From NCBI GenBank assembly GCA_038373885.1, contig JAWZYV010012248.1, forward strand, positions 290,311-354,310: 64,000 bases of DNA, read 5' to 3'. The position numbers were made by a program, and so were the translations under genes. The notes under the pieces are model-generated. The model made no database searches, had not been told where the DNA came from, and saw only the letters and a list, made by a program, of their open reading frames with translations. The stretch's first letter is position 1. Each line of letters starts with the position of its first letter. This DNA is from Cheiracanthium punctorium (lineage: Eukaryota > Arthropoda > Arachnida > Araneae > Cheiracanthiidae). Positions 1-11,500 of the stretch are shown in pieces.

Positions 1-556
1 CAAGCTTGAGGCAAATATTATTAGATAAGATTGTATTCCATTTTCATTTAAAAACCACTGTTTTAAGTTCAAGATTTTTAAAATTTACTTTTGATTGAAG
101 TTTGAAGAAAGATGCATGTTGATTTTTTTTCTTTTGAAATAGAGGCGAAATAAAATGAATTTAACTCTAATAAAATTTTTATAGAATATAATTAATTTAT
201 ATAGTTATGAAAGTGTTAACTATGTTAATTATTTACTGAGTAATGGAATTATAAATGTTCAAATTAAATATGTTTGTCATGGGTTTTATGAATTAGCACA
301 GCCAAAGGAATCAATTTTTACTTACTTAAATTTATCCACATATTGCTTTTATAACAATTGTTTTCATTGTTTTGTTTACATTATTTTAAACGTTAATTTA
401 CATGTTCAGTTATCACTTAATGTAATTGATTTTGTTTAATGAGCAGAAAATTAAAATTCTATGTTCTTTTTTAAGACTTTGAAGTTTTTATCTTTGTAAA
501 ACTGTCTATTATTTTAAAAACTGTATAATTCTTTCGAGTATTATTTGCCTCTCCAT
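1..556. other. AT-rich non-coding stretch
   Basis: No open frame of useful length, no motif and no repeat structure could be recognised here. Base composition is strongly A+T, like most of the window outside the satellite. It may be intergenic or intronic. Confidence 0.5.
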
Positions 557-781
557 GACACAGGGATTATTATGTCACTGAAAATGGTAGATGGCCAAAG
601 TATTAAGGTCCTGTGTTTGGGTCTCATCGCGCGGCTGTCGATCTAACTGCCTGGAGTTTTGGTAGGTTTTCTCCAGATGTAACGTGAATATGCATTAAAA
701 CCCCTTAAAAAGTCCTCCTACCAAGGCACCCCCCATCCTTGGCAGATCACCCTAGCGTAGTGTTACCATAATCACACAAAC
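557..781 (+). repeat. tRNA-derived SINE, copy 1
   Basis: About 225 bp closely matching the copy at 900-1122. The tRNA-like head is degraded: the A-box region reads GACACAGGGATT and the B-box-like GTTTGGGTCTC lies at about 614-624. Next come a shared body (GCGGCTGTCGATCTAAC, then a C-rich part with CCCCCCATCCTTGGCAGATC) and a common 3' end, ATAATCACACAAAC. A second copy with the same ends in the same orientation supports a retroposed family rather than a local duplication. Confidence 0.7.
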
Positions 782-899
782 AATTTCAATAAAGTGTAAA
801 TGCATGTGCAAAGTGTCACATTTTCCTTCATGCTTTTTTTTTTGTTTCTATTGGAGTAGTATTTAATAACAATTTACAATAAAATTTCTTTCCCATTAT

Positions 900-1122
900 T
901 GGCACAGTGGTTATGTCACTAAAAATGGTAGACAGACGAATTATGAAAGTCCTATGTTCGGGTCTCAGCGCACGGCTGTCGATCTAACGGTCTGGAGATT
1001 TGGTAGATTTTTCTCCAGATGTAACGTGAATACACATTAGAACCCCTTAGAAAGCCTTCCTATCAAGGCATCCCCCATCCTTAGCAGATCGCCCGAGCGT
1101 AGCGTTGTTATAATCACACAAA
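900..1122 (+). repeat. tRNA-derived SINE, copy 2
   Basis: Best preserved of three copies. The pol III A box TGGCACAGTGG at 900-910 fits TGGCNNAGTGG exactly. The B box GTTCGGGTCTC at 956-966 is close to GTTCGANTC. The two boxes are 45 bp apart, as in a tRNA promoter. The body and the 3' end (AATCACACAAAC) match copy 1. It is a relic of a non-autonomous retroposon that depended on a LINE; the partner LINE was not identified. Confidence 0.75.
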
Positions 1123-1317
1123 CATCTTTCCTGTTATATAGTTAACAGGTTATTTATGTGTTATATAAAATTACTTTTCTTGTGTATTTATACAGTATCA
1201 TATGAAGTCATTTACTACTTGATAATTATTCGGCAAGAGGGACAATTTGCCAAGCATGAATCAGTTCAGTAAAAACACTCAAAATACTGGTGTTAAAAGA
1301 TAAAGTAAATAAAACTT

Positions 1318-1780
1318 TGTGTAAAAAACACACATATAACGATACCAATTCACAGGTACGGTCGTTTCAATCAAAAATTTTTTCAGTCTTCATCAGTCTT
1401 TACACTACATTTCACCAAACAGTGGGAACTGGAAAATAAACAAAAGAAGCATGTTGCCGCATGGAAGAAAAGAAAAAGGCGAGAAACTAGAGATTAATGT
1501 TACCTTTGTTTTTGTTCTTTGGTTTGATGGTCTGTGTTCTTTTTTTGTTTGTCTTTTTCTTTATCCCCCACTTTCACCACTTTTTTTTTTCTTTCCCTTT
1601 CTTTAATCTCTACGGTTTCTCGCCTTTTTCTTTTTTTACATGTGGCAACATGCTTTTGTTTATTTTTCAGATCCCACTGTTTGGTAAGACACAGTGTAAA
1701 GGCTGATGGAGACTGAAAAAAATTTCTGTCTAAACAATCATACCTGTGAATTGGTATTGTTTTATATATGTGTATTTTTA
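1318..1780. mobile_element. Foldback (long inverted repeat) element
   Basis: Left arm about 1318-1497 and right arm about 1597-1780 are imperfect reverse complements over roughly 180 bp. Matching pairs include GATACCAATTCACAGGTA with TACCTGTGAATTGGTAT, AACAGTGGGA with TCCCACTGTT, and AAGGCGAGAAAC with GTTTCTCGCC. A pyrimidine-rich loop of about 100 bp separates them. There is no coding capacity: short frames here are phenylalanine-rich artefacts of the T-rich loop. This is the arrangement of a non-autonomous foldback/MITE; its superfamily is not known. Confidence 0.7.
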
Positions 1781-4700
1781 TACTAAGTTTTCATTATGAA
1801 TCAATTGCTAGTGTAAGCAATAAGCTATTTTTGTGTCAGCTTACGAGACCTAACGTTGTATGTGACAGTGTGAAATGTGTGGCTTCTTGATTGCTGAAGA
1901 CAAGTTTGAGTTTTGCATGCTGCACATTGCTTTTATTTTTCTTCTTTAGCATCATACCAATTTTTTTTTCCCTAGAATGTGATCAACACAGTTTGTTTTT
2001 TATGCCTAATGAGTGCTTGTACAATTTTGCTGTACATTTGAAAGAGCAACATTGCACTTGTACTTTTTCGGCTTGTAAAATAGGATCAAGAGTCATCTGC
2101 CCATTTGTACAAGCTGCAAGAGAAAAAAGAAATCAGTTCATATAAGAAAGTGCCGAAGAAAGATGAGAAGTATAATCCCTGTGTGTGAGTATGATGATCC
2201 ATGAAATCAAATTTATAAATATATTGTATTGCATAAATAAAAAGATGAAACAGTTTCAATAAGTTTTTATTTATTAAAGTCTCTTAGAGAAATACTACAA
2301 ACAAATTGGCTTGTGTAATGTTGTTGTCTTTATAAAATAAAAATATAAATACCCTAAAAGCACACACTGTTAATGGTAAATAAATGATCTGTGATTATGT
2401 ACAGCGGGGCTTCATTTGTGACCAGTCATCTAATGATGTTGCTATCAAGTCACAATGTGAAAGGCGATTCTTGCAATTATAAAGTGATAATGTCACAGTA
2501 ATCATTTTGTGTCTTAAATCTCATTGGATGGTTGCTCATTTTAACAAGAAATTTTGATATCTCCCACCTCAGGAAAAAAAAAAAAAAATTGTTATGCATT
2601 GGAAAGAGTGAACCTCTTAAGTTTTATGATATGTACTTTCCTGGCAAGGCTCCATAATTTTCAGCATTGCTGGGAGAGCATGTAGTAGGAAGCAGCTTAA
2701 TTTTTTAAGCAGCACCAATAGTGATTCAAGTTACGAGCTGCCACTAAACAGGAGAAATACCTGATAAGTGGGGGTAAGCCTACTTGGCAATATTTGTTTG
2801 CTCGTGGAAGGCCCTCAGCTGCAATGCAACCTGGTGCCTCAATATTGACAATATGACAGTTATGCCACTAATGAGATTCGTGAAATTTCAAGAAATTTAA
2901 AATGCATATAAAGGTTACTAATGTCAAAATGGATGTCAATTTGGCTAGATACTAAATATCCAGACAAAATTTCACCTGGATATCTGGCAGCAGTATGTTT
3001 CTTATTCAGTTGTATTGTTACAAGTTTTCTAAAAATATTCGTTATTGTTTAAAAAAATTTTTCACCAGTTTTAGATCATTTAATTAAAAAATCAGAAATC
3101 TTTTGGGGATTGTTTTTATGAAATTATGCCTGTTTTACTCCAATTAAAGTTGATGCAGACAACACTGCTTCAAAATCAATGTAACTTTGATATTCATTGT
3201 ACATTGATAAATTTCCTTACTTTCAAAATAATTTAAAAAAAAAAAGAAAACATTTCTCACCAGACAACAGTATATACGAGAGGCTGTATTCTCAGAAACA
3301 CTGTTAATTCTTGGAGGAAAAAAAAAAAAAAAAAAAAAAAAAAAATTACCAAAGAATGAAGAACAGTTATTATCTTTAACAAGAACACTCAGCAAAAGAC
3401 TGATGTTGAAATTTATAATAATTAAAAGCATTGTAAAATAGCACACGTAAAAATTGCTATGCATCAAGATGATTGTTTCAGGTGGTACAAAAGATTCACC
3501 CTTCTTCAGTTACAAAAATATTCCTCTGCATCAGAATTTACCACCTCAAAAAAAGTCTAAAAGTGCTTAGAATGTCTAAAAGTGAACAGGTGTTTTCTGT
3601 TTTCTTTGCGTGATAAAATTGCAATTTGGAAAATCATTAAAAGTGAAATATTTTGATTTAAAAATTGCATTTGTAGTTTTAGAATTTATTATGTATATGT
3701 AATATCGCAGTATGAAATTTGAGGACAGATATATTGCTGGATATTTGTAATATCTGGGACATTAGCTGAATGCAGTACGTTTGCCTGAGAACATTGCATT
3801 CCTAAATTTTACTAGTAAAAACAAAAGAACTAAACTTACTACAAAGCAACTCAAAAAAAGAAAGAAAAATCCTTAAACAGTAATTTAATATAAATCTAAA
3901 AACATTTCTGTAAATTCCAGAACTTACTATACAGCAATTAAAATGATTGACAATCAGTGGCCCATTTTTAACCTAAAGTAACTGCAATGGATATTTGTGG
4001 CATAGCTACTCAAAAATCTTCAATCAGTCTATACACAAAATAAAACCATTTAATTAAACAAAAGCACTTACCTTAACTTTCACAGGCGTATCACTAATAG
4101 GTTATTTCATTTACAAACCATGAAAATTTTTTTATTTTCAACAAAATTCATTGCAGTACCAATTCACGATCAAGATTAATACATAACAACAGAAAATAAG
4201 ATACTTTACGATCAGTGGCAGATCTAGAAAATAATTCTGTATTCCCAATAGGTAAATGCTGAATCAGTTGGTTGGATAAAGCAGTCTTCTTTACGATGTG
4301 ACTTCACAGCAAGAGCATCATCATTCATTTTTTATTTTTAAAAAGAACGGTAGCTTATATTTCCAGCAAAATAGCAAGTGTGGATCAGAATTACATTTAT
4401 ATCTGCCCCACATGCCTGCTATTCAGCTAGTAAAAGCTCATATAGATACAAGAAATTAACCCATGCCTTTAAAAGAAATTCTATGGTATCATCCAAGTAT
4501 TTGAGTATTACTATATAGACAGAAATAAACACCCAGGTGGTTTTGTGCACTATGTTAATTATAAACAAGGCAAATTATAATATTTTAAAATCTTTAGTAC
4601 ATATAGCACATTTTGTAAAGCATGCATAACTTAAAACATAGTTAACATTAAGATGTACACAGAAAATAAACACTGTAAACTGATGAACATTGGGCATTTT

Positions 4701-5865
4701 AACATGTACTAATTAGATACGACAACTTATAATAGTATATTTGAAGTACTAATATAGTAAACGTAAAGAATCTAAATTAAAAACAAAGAAATCGTATGAA
4801 TAAAAAAAATACTGTGTAACCTGTATTAATCAGAAGTAATAGAAAGATATGAGTTAATGTATTACAAAAGTAGAGTATGATCAATAATACATAAAGACGT
4901 AAGATAACGAAACTTTAAACGTACTTACAACGAAACAGTTGCATAAGCATCCCAACTCTAACGAAAACAAATACCCGTAACTCGAATTAGATATCCATAA
5001 AGTCACCGACCACATAATCCTTCAAAAGCAAATTTCTTCTTTAATCTGTATACATTTGTATTTGTACAAAAGATTAGCATTTTTACAAACTAACTACTAA
5101 GATCAGCTATTTGTGCTGGCGAAAATGCATGGCCAAACTAGCAAAGACAATTTCGCCAAATCTGGTACGCCGCTTGGAGACCTGGAAGGATTGACATCAT
5201 TCCCTCTGCGGTGCTGCGCAGCTTCGTATTGGATGATCAACTGATCCCTATGTGTTTCCAACGTCTAGTAGAAAATCCGAGTATTCGGTTCGGCCAAATA
5301 CTTAAATATTCGGCAACCGAATAGTAAACAAATTTAAGTATTTACCAATCGGTAAACAAATACATATTCTTTCATGAATAATAATGAATGAAAGATACAG
5401 CATTCAATTAAAACCACCTCTTTACAAAAATAAAATCAATTAAAGCAGCCCCTTTACAAAAATGCAGTCAATTAAAGCAGCCCTTCATTGGCATTTTACC
5501 TTACTTTTTAATCTGTTTTTTTCAGATATTTTAGCAGAAGTGTCTTATTAAAAACTGGTATGAAAACTCACAAAAATAGGTGTTTAAACTTACAAAATAA
5601 GTTTTCACAAAAATGGGACACTAGAAAAAATTCCTGGATCAAACCCTGAGATAGCATGTCTGCACATTGTTTTAGCAAGTATTGATGCTATTCTTAACTT
5701 AGTCAATTTAAACCATAGCAATCAATTTACATACTTTGGTTTAAGTAATAAATAACAAATTTATATGTAGGTAATCTGGAAAGCTGTTATGCTAAGCTTT
5801 TGCAAAAATTTGAACTTAGTGTTGCTTTTAGTTCAACGTTGTTTGTATTAAGAAAATATAAATAT
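1781..5865. other. AT-rich non-coding stretch, no gene seen
   Basis: About 4 kb without a supportable gene. A poly-A run lies at about 3318-3346, and a poly-F minus-strand frame across it is an artefact. Around 5280-5345 a cluster of ATTCGG/CGAATA motifs resembles the termini of degraded hAT MITEs. If the signal-peptide exon at 10087-10134 belongs to a multi-exon gene, this could be intron. No cysteine-rich second exon was found here. Confidence 0.45.
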
Positions 5866-5871
5866 ATTTAC

Positions 5872-6072
5872 ATACTGTTGCACTACAAGTTTTAGCTTTG
5901 CAGGACAATCCGTGTTCTTGACCTGTCGTAAACATTTCCCACGATAGCGTGCATCGGTGTTGTGCTGACACCCGAAATCTTTTCTATAGATTAAACGTTT
6001 CCCAGCACATTTGTGAGTTCTGGCCACTCTCCAAACAGTTTTGCTGGAGCTTATAAAAGCATCGATCCACTC
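5872..6072 (-). CDS. ZSWIM3/FAR1-like zinc-finger protein, exon 2 (partial gene)
   Basis: A 201-nt minus-strand exon (67 codons, phase 0 at both ends) with a good acceptor (ATATTACAG) at its start and a GTAAAT donor at its end. The translation has an amphipathic stretch with TWRV-like character (SSSKTVWRVARTHKC). It then has the signature of the N-terminal zinc-binding region of ZSWIM3/FAR1-related proteins: GCQHNT, then CLRQVKNTDCPAKLKLVV. The cysteine/histidine pattern and CPAKL are the diagnostic parts. Such proteins derive from MULE-type transposases, so this may be a domesticated gene or a transposon remnant. Later exons (the transposase core and SWIM domain in complete members) were not found downstream. 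Confidence 0.6.
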
Positions 6073-6328
6073 CTGTAATATAGATAAAGAAAACTTATTA
6101 AAATGTGCGTAAATATTGTATCAATTTGATTATAGTGAAATGACAGTGGTGTATAAAAAGTAGGAAACCACGTGGTTTACACTTAACGGTCCAAAAAATG
6201 AAAAAGTAGGAAACCGCGTGGTTTACACTAAACAATACATGCATAAAAAAATAAACTTCGCGATTCTATGGAAAGATATAAAGCAGAAACATCGAAATAA
6301 AAGATGTAAAAGTAAAGTGTATACAAAC

Positions 6329-6460
6329 TATAGCCGTCTTTTCATCCCTAACTTCAGAAATACGTAGATCAGTCTGAAGTATACCGGACTGATTGACATC
6401 CCTATTAATTACTTTATACGTATACCCGTTTGGTAATTTTAGGGCAGTTATTTCATCCAT
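6329..6460 (-). CDS. ZSWIM3/FAR1-like protein, exon 1 (partial gene)
   Basis: A 132-nt exon starting at ATG 6460-6458 and giving 44 codons (MDEITALKLPNGYTYK...). A non-canonical but GT-type donor (GTTTGT) follows, leaving phase 0. Joined to the exon at 5872-6072 across a 256-nt intron, the frame stays open through the zinc-finger region, which is the main support. The reading frame also extends upstream of this Met, but there it is F-rich and looks non-coding. The donor choice is inferred; a nearby GTATAC donor would create a stop with exon 2. Confidence 0.5.
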
Positions 6461-6699
6461 TGCGAAAAAAAACAATACAATATAATGTCTCAACTAGAAG
6501 CAAATGGCAAACACGTACGACAACGACTCAAAGCAAATGGCAAATAACCACACAAGCACAACGCCAACGCCAAATCGTTTGTGCGCCAAGGGTTGCCGAG
6601 ATCTTGTCCAACTTTGGACTTTCCACCAATCAGAAGACTCGCCTCCAAAAACACTATGTGGGTATTGTGAATATGCGATGAGCACAGAAATGCTCTAAA

Positions 6700-7340
6700 A
6701 AACCCATATTGTATTTCCCCTCCCTATTAGGCGATTCATCTTGGATTTTTCTTTGTTGGCAACTTGCCAATTTTCTGCGCTAAAGATAGAATTTTCCGTC
6801 TTGACAGGTTTTCTGTCCTAAAAATAGACGGATATGGAGTTCGTTTCCACGTCCGTAAGCAGTTTCCGTTTCATACAGGTTAACATGCAATGAAAAACAT
6901 TAATTGCCGCTGGGACTAAATTTTTTTTCCAACTAAGACAGGTTTCCGTTTCATGCAGGGTCCGTTTTAGACAGGTTTTACTGTATATATAAGTTCGAAT
7001 AACTTCACCTATGTTTTAGCTCTTTGCGTAAATTCATTTGGGCTATCGGTTTTTGAATTACAAGCTTTAAACACCCTTTTCCGCCAAGTTGGCAAAAATT
7101 GCCTATTTTTGACAATCGATTGTGGCTAAACCGCTGAGCCGAATTTAACTTTTAAGGACTCATTAGAAGCGGAACTTTATGCTCCTTAATTTTGTAATAA
7201 ATCACTTCTCGGTACGATGCACCGTTTTCCAGGTATATGCGAAAAACTGAAAAAAGTGCCAAAATTTCGCGGTTTTCTTGCTCCTGAAAGTTAAATCCAC
7301 CTAAATTTACTTCGCAAAACCCACCCGGCACTTACTTGGG
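6700..7340. other. Non-coding, repeat-like (GACAGGTTT motifs)
   Basis: No gene. Several copies of GACAGGTTT and CCGTTT occur at 6800-6990, ending in ACAGGTTTTACTGTATAT. That suggests the end of a degraded DNA-transposon MITE. The remainder is unremarkable AT-rich DNA. Confidence 0.35.
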
Positions 7341-7341
7341 A

Positions 7342-7438
7342 TGCTGACGGTGGATTAAAATCATCTTTCTTATTATAGAATAGATGATTTTAATCATCTA
7401 TTCACCGTCAGCATGCACGGTGGATTAAAATCATCTTC
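7342..7438. repeat. Inverted repeat plus partial direct copy
   Basis: ATGCTGACGGTG plus GATTAAAATCATCT at 7342-7367 is mirrored by AGATGATTTTAATC (7383-7396) and CACCGTCAGCAT (7404-7415), with a 7-nt bulge. A third partial copy (CACGGTGGATTAAAATCATC) follows immediately. It could form a hairpin in RNA or DNA, and may be the junction of two MITE termini. Confidence 0.6.
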
Positions 7439-7728
7439 AGCTCTGCCATATTTTTCGGGCAGCACGGCCTTATTTTCGTCTTATTTGCCTGGGGTAGAAT
7501 GGCGGTTTCTTTCCTGCAGCAGTAGATATAAGAGGGAGATGACGTGACAATGCACATGTGTGTGGAGTTGTACTGCAATCAACTAGATTTCGAAATATAG
7601 TACCTGGGTCAATGTGCCCCATGGCCAACATGACTCGGTCTCCCTTACTTTACAAAAAAAAAATTCCCTTTTTAATTCATAATGAAATAGAACTTTTTAC
7701 AAATATTATTAGCAGGAACAATTTATAT

Positions 7729-7730
<2 letters not shown>

Positions 7731-7764
<34 letters not shown>
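7731..7764. repeat. Poly-T tract
   Basis: An uninterrupted run of about 34 T. On the minus strand it is a poly-A run and could mark a retroposon tail. Open frames reading through it are artefacts. Confidence 0.8.
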
Positions 7765-7767
<3 letters not shown>

Positions 7768-7906
7768 TTTTATCTCTGCATATGGTAACTGGAAAACAAT
7801 TTAAAATATAAGCATAAAGTGTTTTCACACATGTATAACTTTTGACATAATGCATAAAATAGTCTATAAATATGAAATTGCATCGTTGTTTGTTGCTTTT
7901 GGTTTC

Positions 7907-8066
7907 GTCAAAAATGCACGAGAGCTATCTGCCTAGGAGGAGGTGCCTTTGGAGGAGGACATTTAAGACGCTCTAATAGGTATTCAGGTTTTAGCTGTAG
8001 AAAATCGCCCAAAACATCAGGCCGTTGGATCGACAGCCGCGTGGTAGGTGAAAACCCTGCACAGTT
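7907..8066 (-). repeat. Diverged third copy of the tRNA-derived SINE
   Basis: On the minus strand this shows the same order of blocks as the copies at 557-781 and 900-1122: CGCGGCTGTCGATC, then GATTTTCTACAGCT in place of GTTTTCTCCAGATG, then GTCCTCCTCCAAAGGCACC, then GGCAGATAGC. Divergence is much higher, so this insertion is older than the other two. Confidence 0.55.
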
Positions 8067-8715
8067 AAGCCATCTCCTAATATTCAGTGTGTTATATACT
8101 CGGTCATTGGTCGGCGGAATTGCTTTGGATAAAAAAATTGTCTTTAAATGTGCATAATAATTAATTTAACCCTTTATATACTGACGGTACTTAAAAGTAC
8201 TGTAAAAATAAAATTGTGAAAAAAAAATTTGATTCATTGTAACTATTTCTTTGAAAAATAACTACCAAATACTTCATTTAATCATCTTGCATCACGATTG
8301 TATCTTCCTTTAAACTAAGACTGTTTTAAATGGACAGATTTCCGCCCGATTCCTAATCATGTCTAGCCAGAGAAAAAAAAAATGAGCATTAGTGAATTTC
8401 CAAATGTTGGTTTTGTGATTAAAATATTAGATTTCCCAAAAGTGTGTCAAATATTAATTACTACTTTATATCTTCAGTCTTGTTTGTGGTATGCACTTTT
8501 GAAAAGACTTTTAATTGCTTATGAAACAGTTATCATAGACGAATACTAGCGTTTGTTGAATTTTTTCTCAATTTTCTTCTTTATCATTGATCAGTATTAA
8601 TCACTCATTTAGCAGCAGAAAGTAAATGTTTAAAGTTCATATTATTGGTAATTTTTAATTTGGAAGATAAAGGATTAAGTGACTTTAAACAGCCTTCATC
8701 GCATATATAGGCAAG

Positions 8716-9147
8716 GTGGAGGAAGTCTTCATTCAGAGTGTAAAACTAGATCTTCACAGCAGTGTGTACCAGGCAGCGATAGAAGAAGCACTGATAGGGT
8801 CCTCGAACTCCTGGCAAGGCGGCACAGTACTTCTATTTTCGGACAGCCCATCTGCTCTACAAGGACTAAGATCTCGCAGGACTCGTGATCATTTATTACT
8901 GAAAATCAAATACCTACTGAGAGCACAACTAGACATGAAGAGAATGGAGAAAGTTGAGGGACATATTCAAGATCATAAAGGACCAATCCCTTCTCGGCTA
9001 GCACAGTCTAATACTCATTCCTGGACCTTCCCAAAGACCTTCATAGACTATGTTAGTAGGCAGTGCCTTGCCCTATCACAACAAAGGGACTACAGTCAGC
9101 TATTGACAGTGGGGGAGGGGATAAGTCTGGTCGCGATGTATCCATGA
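8716..9147 (+). pseudogene. Non-LTR retrotransposon RNase H fragment
   Basis: A frame of about 144 codons resembles the ribonuclease H region of a LINE ORF2. SSVYQAAIEEAL corresponds to the strand/helix carrying the second catalytic acidic residue, and LLFSDSPSALQGL to the TDSxSAL motif with the third catalytic Asp. The first (TDGS) and last (NExAD) motifs are not seen, so the fragment is truncated at both ends. The Met chosen by frame is not a real start. The assignment rests on two motifs only. It differs from the RNase H fragment at 55.3 kb and belongs to another element. Confidence 0.45.
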
Positions 9148-9289
9148 CTGTTCAATATAAGCGAGTTTAAAAAACAAGTAATTGCTCCTATTCCCCCCCC
9201 TTTTTTTTTTGGTAAAGTTTATTAAATAAAGTGCATAGTTCCCGTGAAAGGCTTTAAGGTTGGCTCCGTCGTCCAAGCCAGCTGCCCTG

Positions 9290-9480
9290 AGGCATTCGAA
9301 AATGCACACATTAATAGTTAGGACGCGAGATGAAAAACAGGCGTCTCGAGTCTCGTAAAACAGCCTAAAAGCTTTGTCTCGTCTCGCAAAATCCCTATAT
9401 CGTAATGTTAACAATATTTGTCTCGTCTCACAAAAAAGCTGCAAATCTCTGTATCGTCTCACGTCCATCCCTATTCATAG
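9290..9480. repeat. hAT-like MITE relic with GTCTCG-rich sequence
   Basis: Rich in CGTCTCG/CGAGAC and ending in CGTCTCACGTCCATCCCTA. The same composition and terminal motif TAGGGATGGACGCGAGAC (or its complement) occur at 11359-11500 and 19160-19300, so three copies of one family are present. The terminus resembles hAT ends of the (C/T)AGGGATGG type. No coding capacity. Confidence 0.5.
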
Positions 9481-10086
9481 TCACATCCCTTTTCCGTTCA
9501 ATGCAACTTCATTTATATATAATCTATTTTGTAAATATGCTAACATTGCCTATGATAATGCTTGTCTGTCAGAAAAATTCTAAGGTTATATCTAAAATAG
9601 TTTTAAATAGATCACTAGTTTAGAATTCTGCAACTACAGTACTCTTTTGTTCTTTTTCTTTTTTAACATTTTCCAACATTTCCAACCAAGGGTTTTGTAT
9701 TCAATGAAATACATGATAAGCTTGTCGATTTTTGGATCTACAGTCATAAACCTAAAATTTTTATGGCAAATTTCATAAAAGTTTGCTGTTGTTTTATGCC
9801 ACGAGAAATTTCTAACATTGATATTGTCAATTGTAAAATTATGTCACAATGAGTTTGAATTTCGTTTTATTACTTTTTATTTATTTGTTTGCATATTTCA
9901 TTTTTTCGTCTCTGGCTGACCTTGTACTTTTTTAAAATCAAAATAAGAAAACAAATCATTCAGCTTAAACTGCAACTTCACGATATATGCATTTATAACG
10001 TAGTGAGACAGTTTCCTCTTCTTCAAAGGCGATCGAAACAAATAAAATAATCAATAATAAAGTGAATGTTGTCGAGATATACTCAC

Positions 10087-10134
10087 CGACAAAGCACCTG
10101 AGAAACAGGTAACAAGAACAAGTAATATTTTCAT
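10087..10134 (-). CDS. Signal-peptide first exon of a secreted prokineticin-like paralogue
   Basis: A 48-nt exon: ATG at 10134-10132, then 16 codons of a hydrophobic secretion signal (M-K start, Leu/Val-rich core, one Cys at residue 10), ending at a consensus GTGAGT donor in phase 0. It matches the first exon at 43861-43908 in length, phase, position of the Cys and residue pattern. Both have a TATA box upstream, so they are paralogous first exons. The cysteine-rich second and third exons expected for this family were not found between 1 and 10086; they may lie beyond the window start or be lost. Function is inferred from the paralogue only. Confidence 0.6.
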
Positions 10135-10202
10135 AGTTAGAATGACAGTATCTAATACTAAAAGAAATACGAATTTTTCTGCATTCGTCAAACGAGACTG
10201 CG

Positions 10203-10210
10203 TTTATATA
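10203..10210 (-). promoter_or_regulatory. TATA box of the secreted-protein gene at 10.1 kb
   Basis: On the minus strand the sequence reads CGTATATAAACGCAG, 69-76 nt upstream of the ATG at 10134. Initiation 25-30 nt downstream would leave a 5' leader of about 40-45 nt. The arrangement parallels the TATA box upstream of the exon at 43861-43908. Confidence 0.55.
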
Positions 10211-10900
10211 CGTATGTAATATCTATTTTCTTTTTTTTAATCAAAAGACGCTAAGCAAATTTTATTCTTGTTTTCTTTCTTAAAGTCAAATTCTGTCTTT
10301 TAAGCATGACATTTACTTATTTAAAATGCACACTACAAGGCGTACACAATTAATTATGGTACATGTTGTTTTTGTTTTTTGCATATTTGAAGAGATTGTG
10401 TAACATTTTGACATAATACTGCTACTTGGGTTGATCAGCTATTCTGTGTTTCAATTTAGTTTGAAATTCACTTTCTACGTGCCAGATAAGTTAAACCTTT
10501 CCATTTGATTGTGTGCAAATCTGTGAATTAGACTGCGATATACTGATCTTTAAAATTCACTTTGGATAACATTAGGTTAGCGAATTCTCAGCAAACAGTG
10601 GTGGTAACACCAAGTTGAATTCCGTTTTGGGGATTTATTTTTAACGCGAAATTTGGTGTGACTTTGGGCATGGCTCTTGTAGCAGAACTACTCAATTTCG
10701 CCATCTCTAGACTTAAATTTTACTTTAACTATAAAACTGAACGAACAAAGGAATAAAGAAGTAGAAACATTTTTTTGGGAGGGGAGAAGGGAGGGGTTAA
10801 GCTTCTTTAATTAGTTCTAGAACGCCCTGACTCTGACTGGTCTCAGTAATACTTATATGAATAAAATTGGAATTTTGTCCACTTTTATTGCTTATAAAAT
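10211..10900. other. AT-rich upstream region, nothing recognised
   Basis: This is the region upstream of the minus-strand exon at 10087-10134. Apart from that gene's core promoter at its edge, no gene, repeat or motif was recognised. Confidence 0.4.
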
Positions 10901-11358
10901 TAATTACTTGTAATAAAAAAAATTTGCTATTTCGATCCGTTTCAAGCACCTGGGAATCCAGTACAACCAACAAAAAATAAGTTAGTTTGTCGTTCTGTCA
11001 TTTTATCTGTGGCGCTTTGTTCATTCGCGCATCACGTAAAAATGACTGAATCGAACGAAACGAAATTTGTGACATCGTGACATGTCAGGTGGTCACTCAA
11101 CTTTAACTATGAGCATCGATTTTTTTTTTAAATTTTGATTAGATTTTGACAATTTTTTTTTTCCAATTGCGCATGCTTTTGGCAGCTCATTACTTAATAA
11201 CAACTAAAACGAATGAAGTTACATTTGATGATATAAAAGGTGATTTATCAACTCAAATTACAGAAATCGAGTTTTTAAAAATTTTGATTTTATTTTCCGA
11301 TTTTGCTAAATTGTTGCAAACTGCGTAAATTTTTGTTTACGCATCACGTAATAACGAC
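10900..11358 (+). repeat. Dispersed repeat with GCATCACGTAA motif, copy 1
   Basis: It shares ordered blocks with about 19300-19560 and 25440-25770: TTTCGATCCGTTT..., CAGTACAACC, TTCATTCGCGCATCACGTAA, CGAACGAAACGAAATTTGTG and GGTGGTCACTCAACTT. These are three copies of an uncharacterised non-coding family. Repetition of the CACGTAA and AACGACT-like blocks inside a copy suggests internal duplication. Confidence 0.5.
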
Positions 11359-11500
11359 TAGGGATGGACGCGAGACCATGCGAGACGAGAAATAGCACAT
11401 GTCTCTTATCGTCTCGCAATTTCACATCGAAGTTTCATCCCGCACTTGGAAGTATCGTCTCACAGTCTCGCGAGAGACGAGACCGCGAGATCGGTCTCGC
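11359..11500. repeat. hAT-like MITE relic (GTCTCG-rich), copy 2
   Basis: Begins CTAGGGATGGACGCGAGACC and continues with many CGAGAC/GTCTCG words, like 9290-9480 and 19160-19300. A related AGGGATGG terminus occurs again at about 11878. Boundaries are uncertain. Confidence 0.45.

Noticed and set aside
1497..1716. F-rich small proteins
   Set aside because: They are translations of the T-rich loop of a foldback element.
3144..3467. 107-residue minus-strand protein
   Set aside because: The frame reads through a poly-A run (poly-F) in AT-rich DNA, with no conserved motif.
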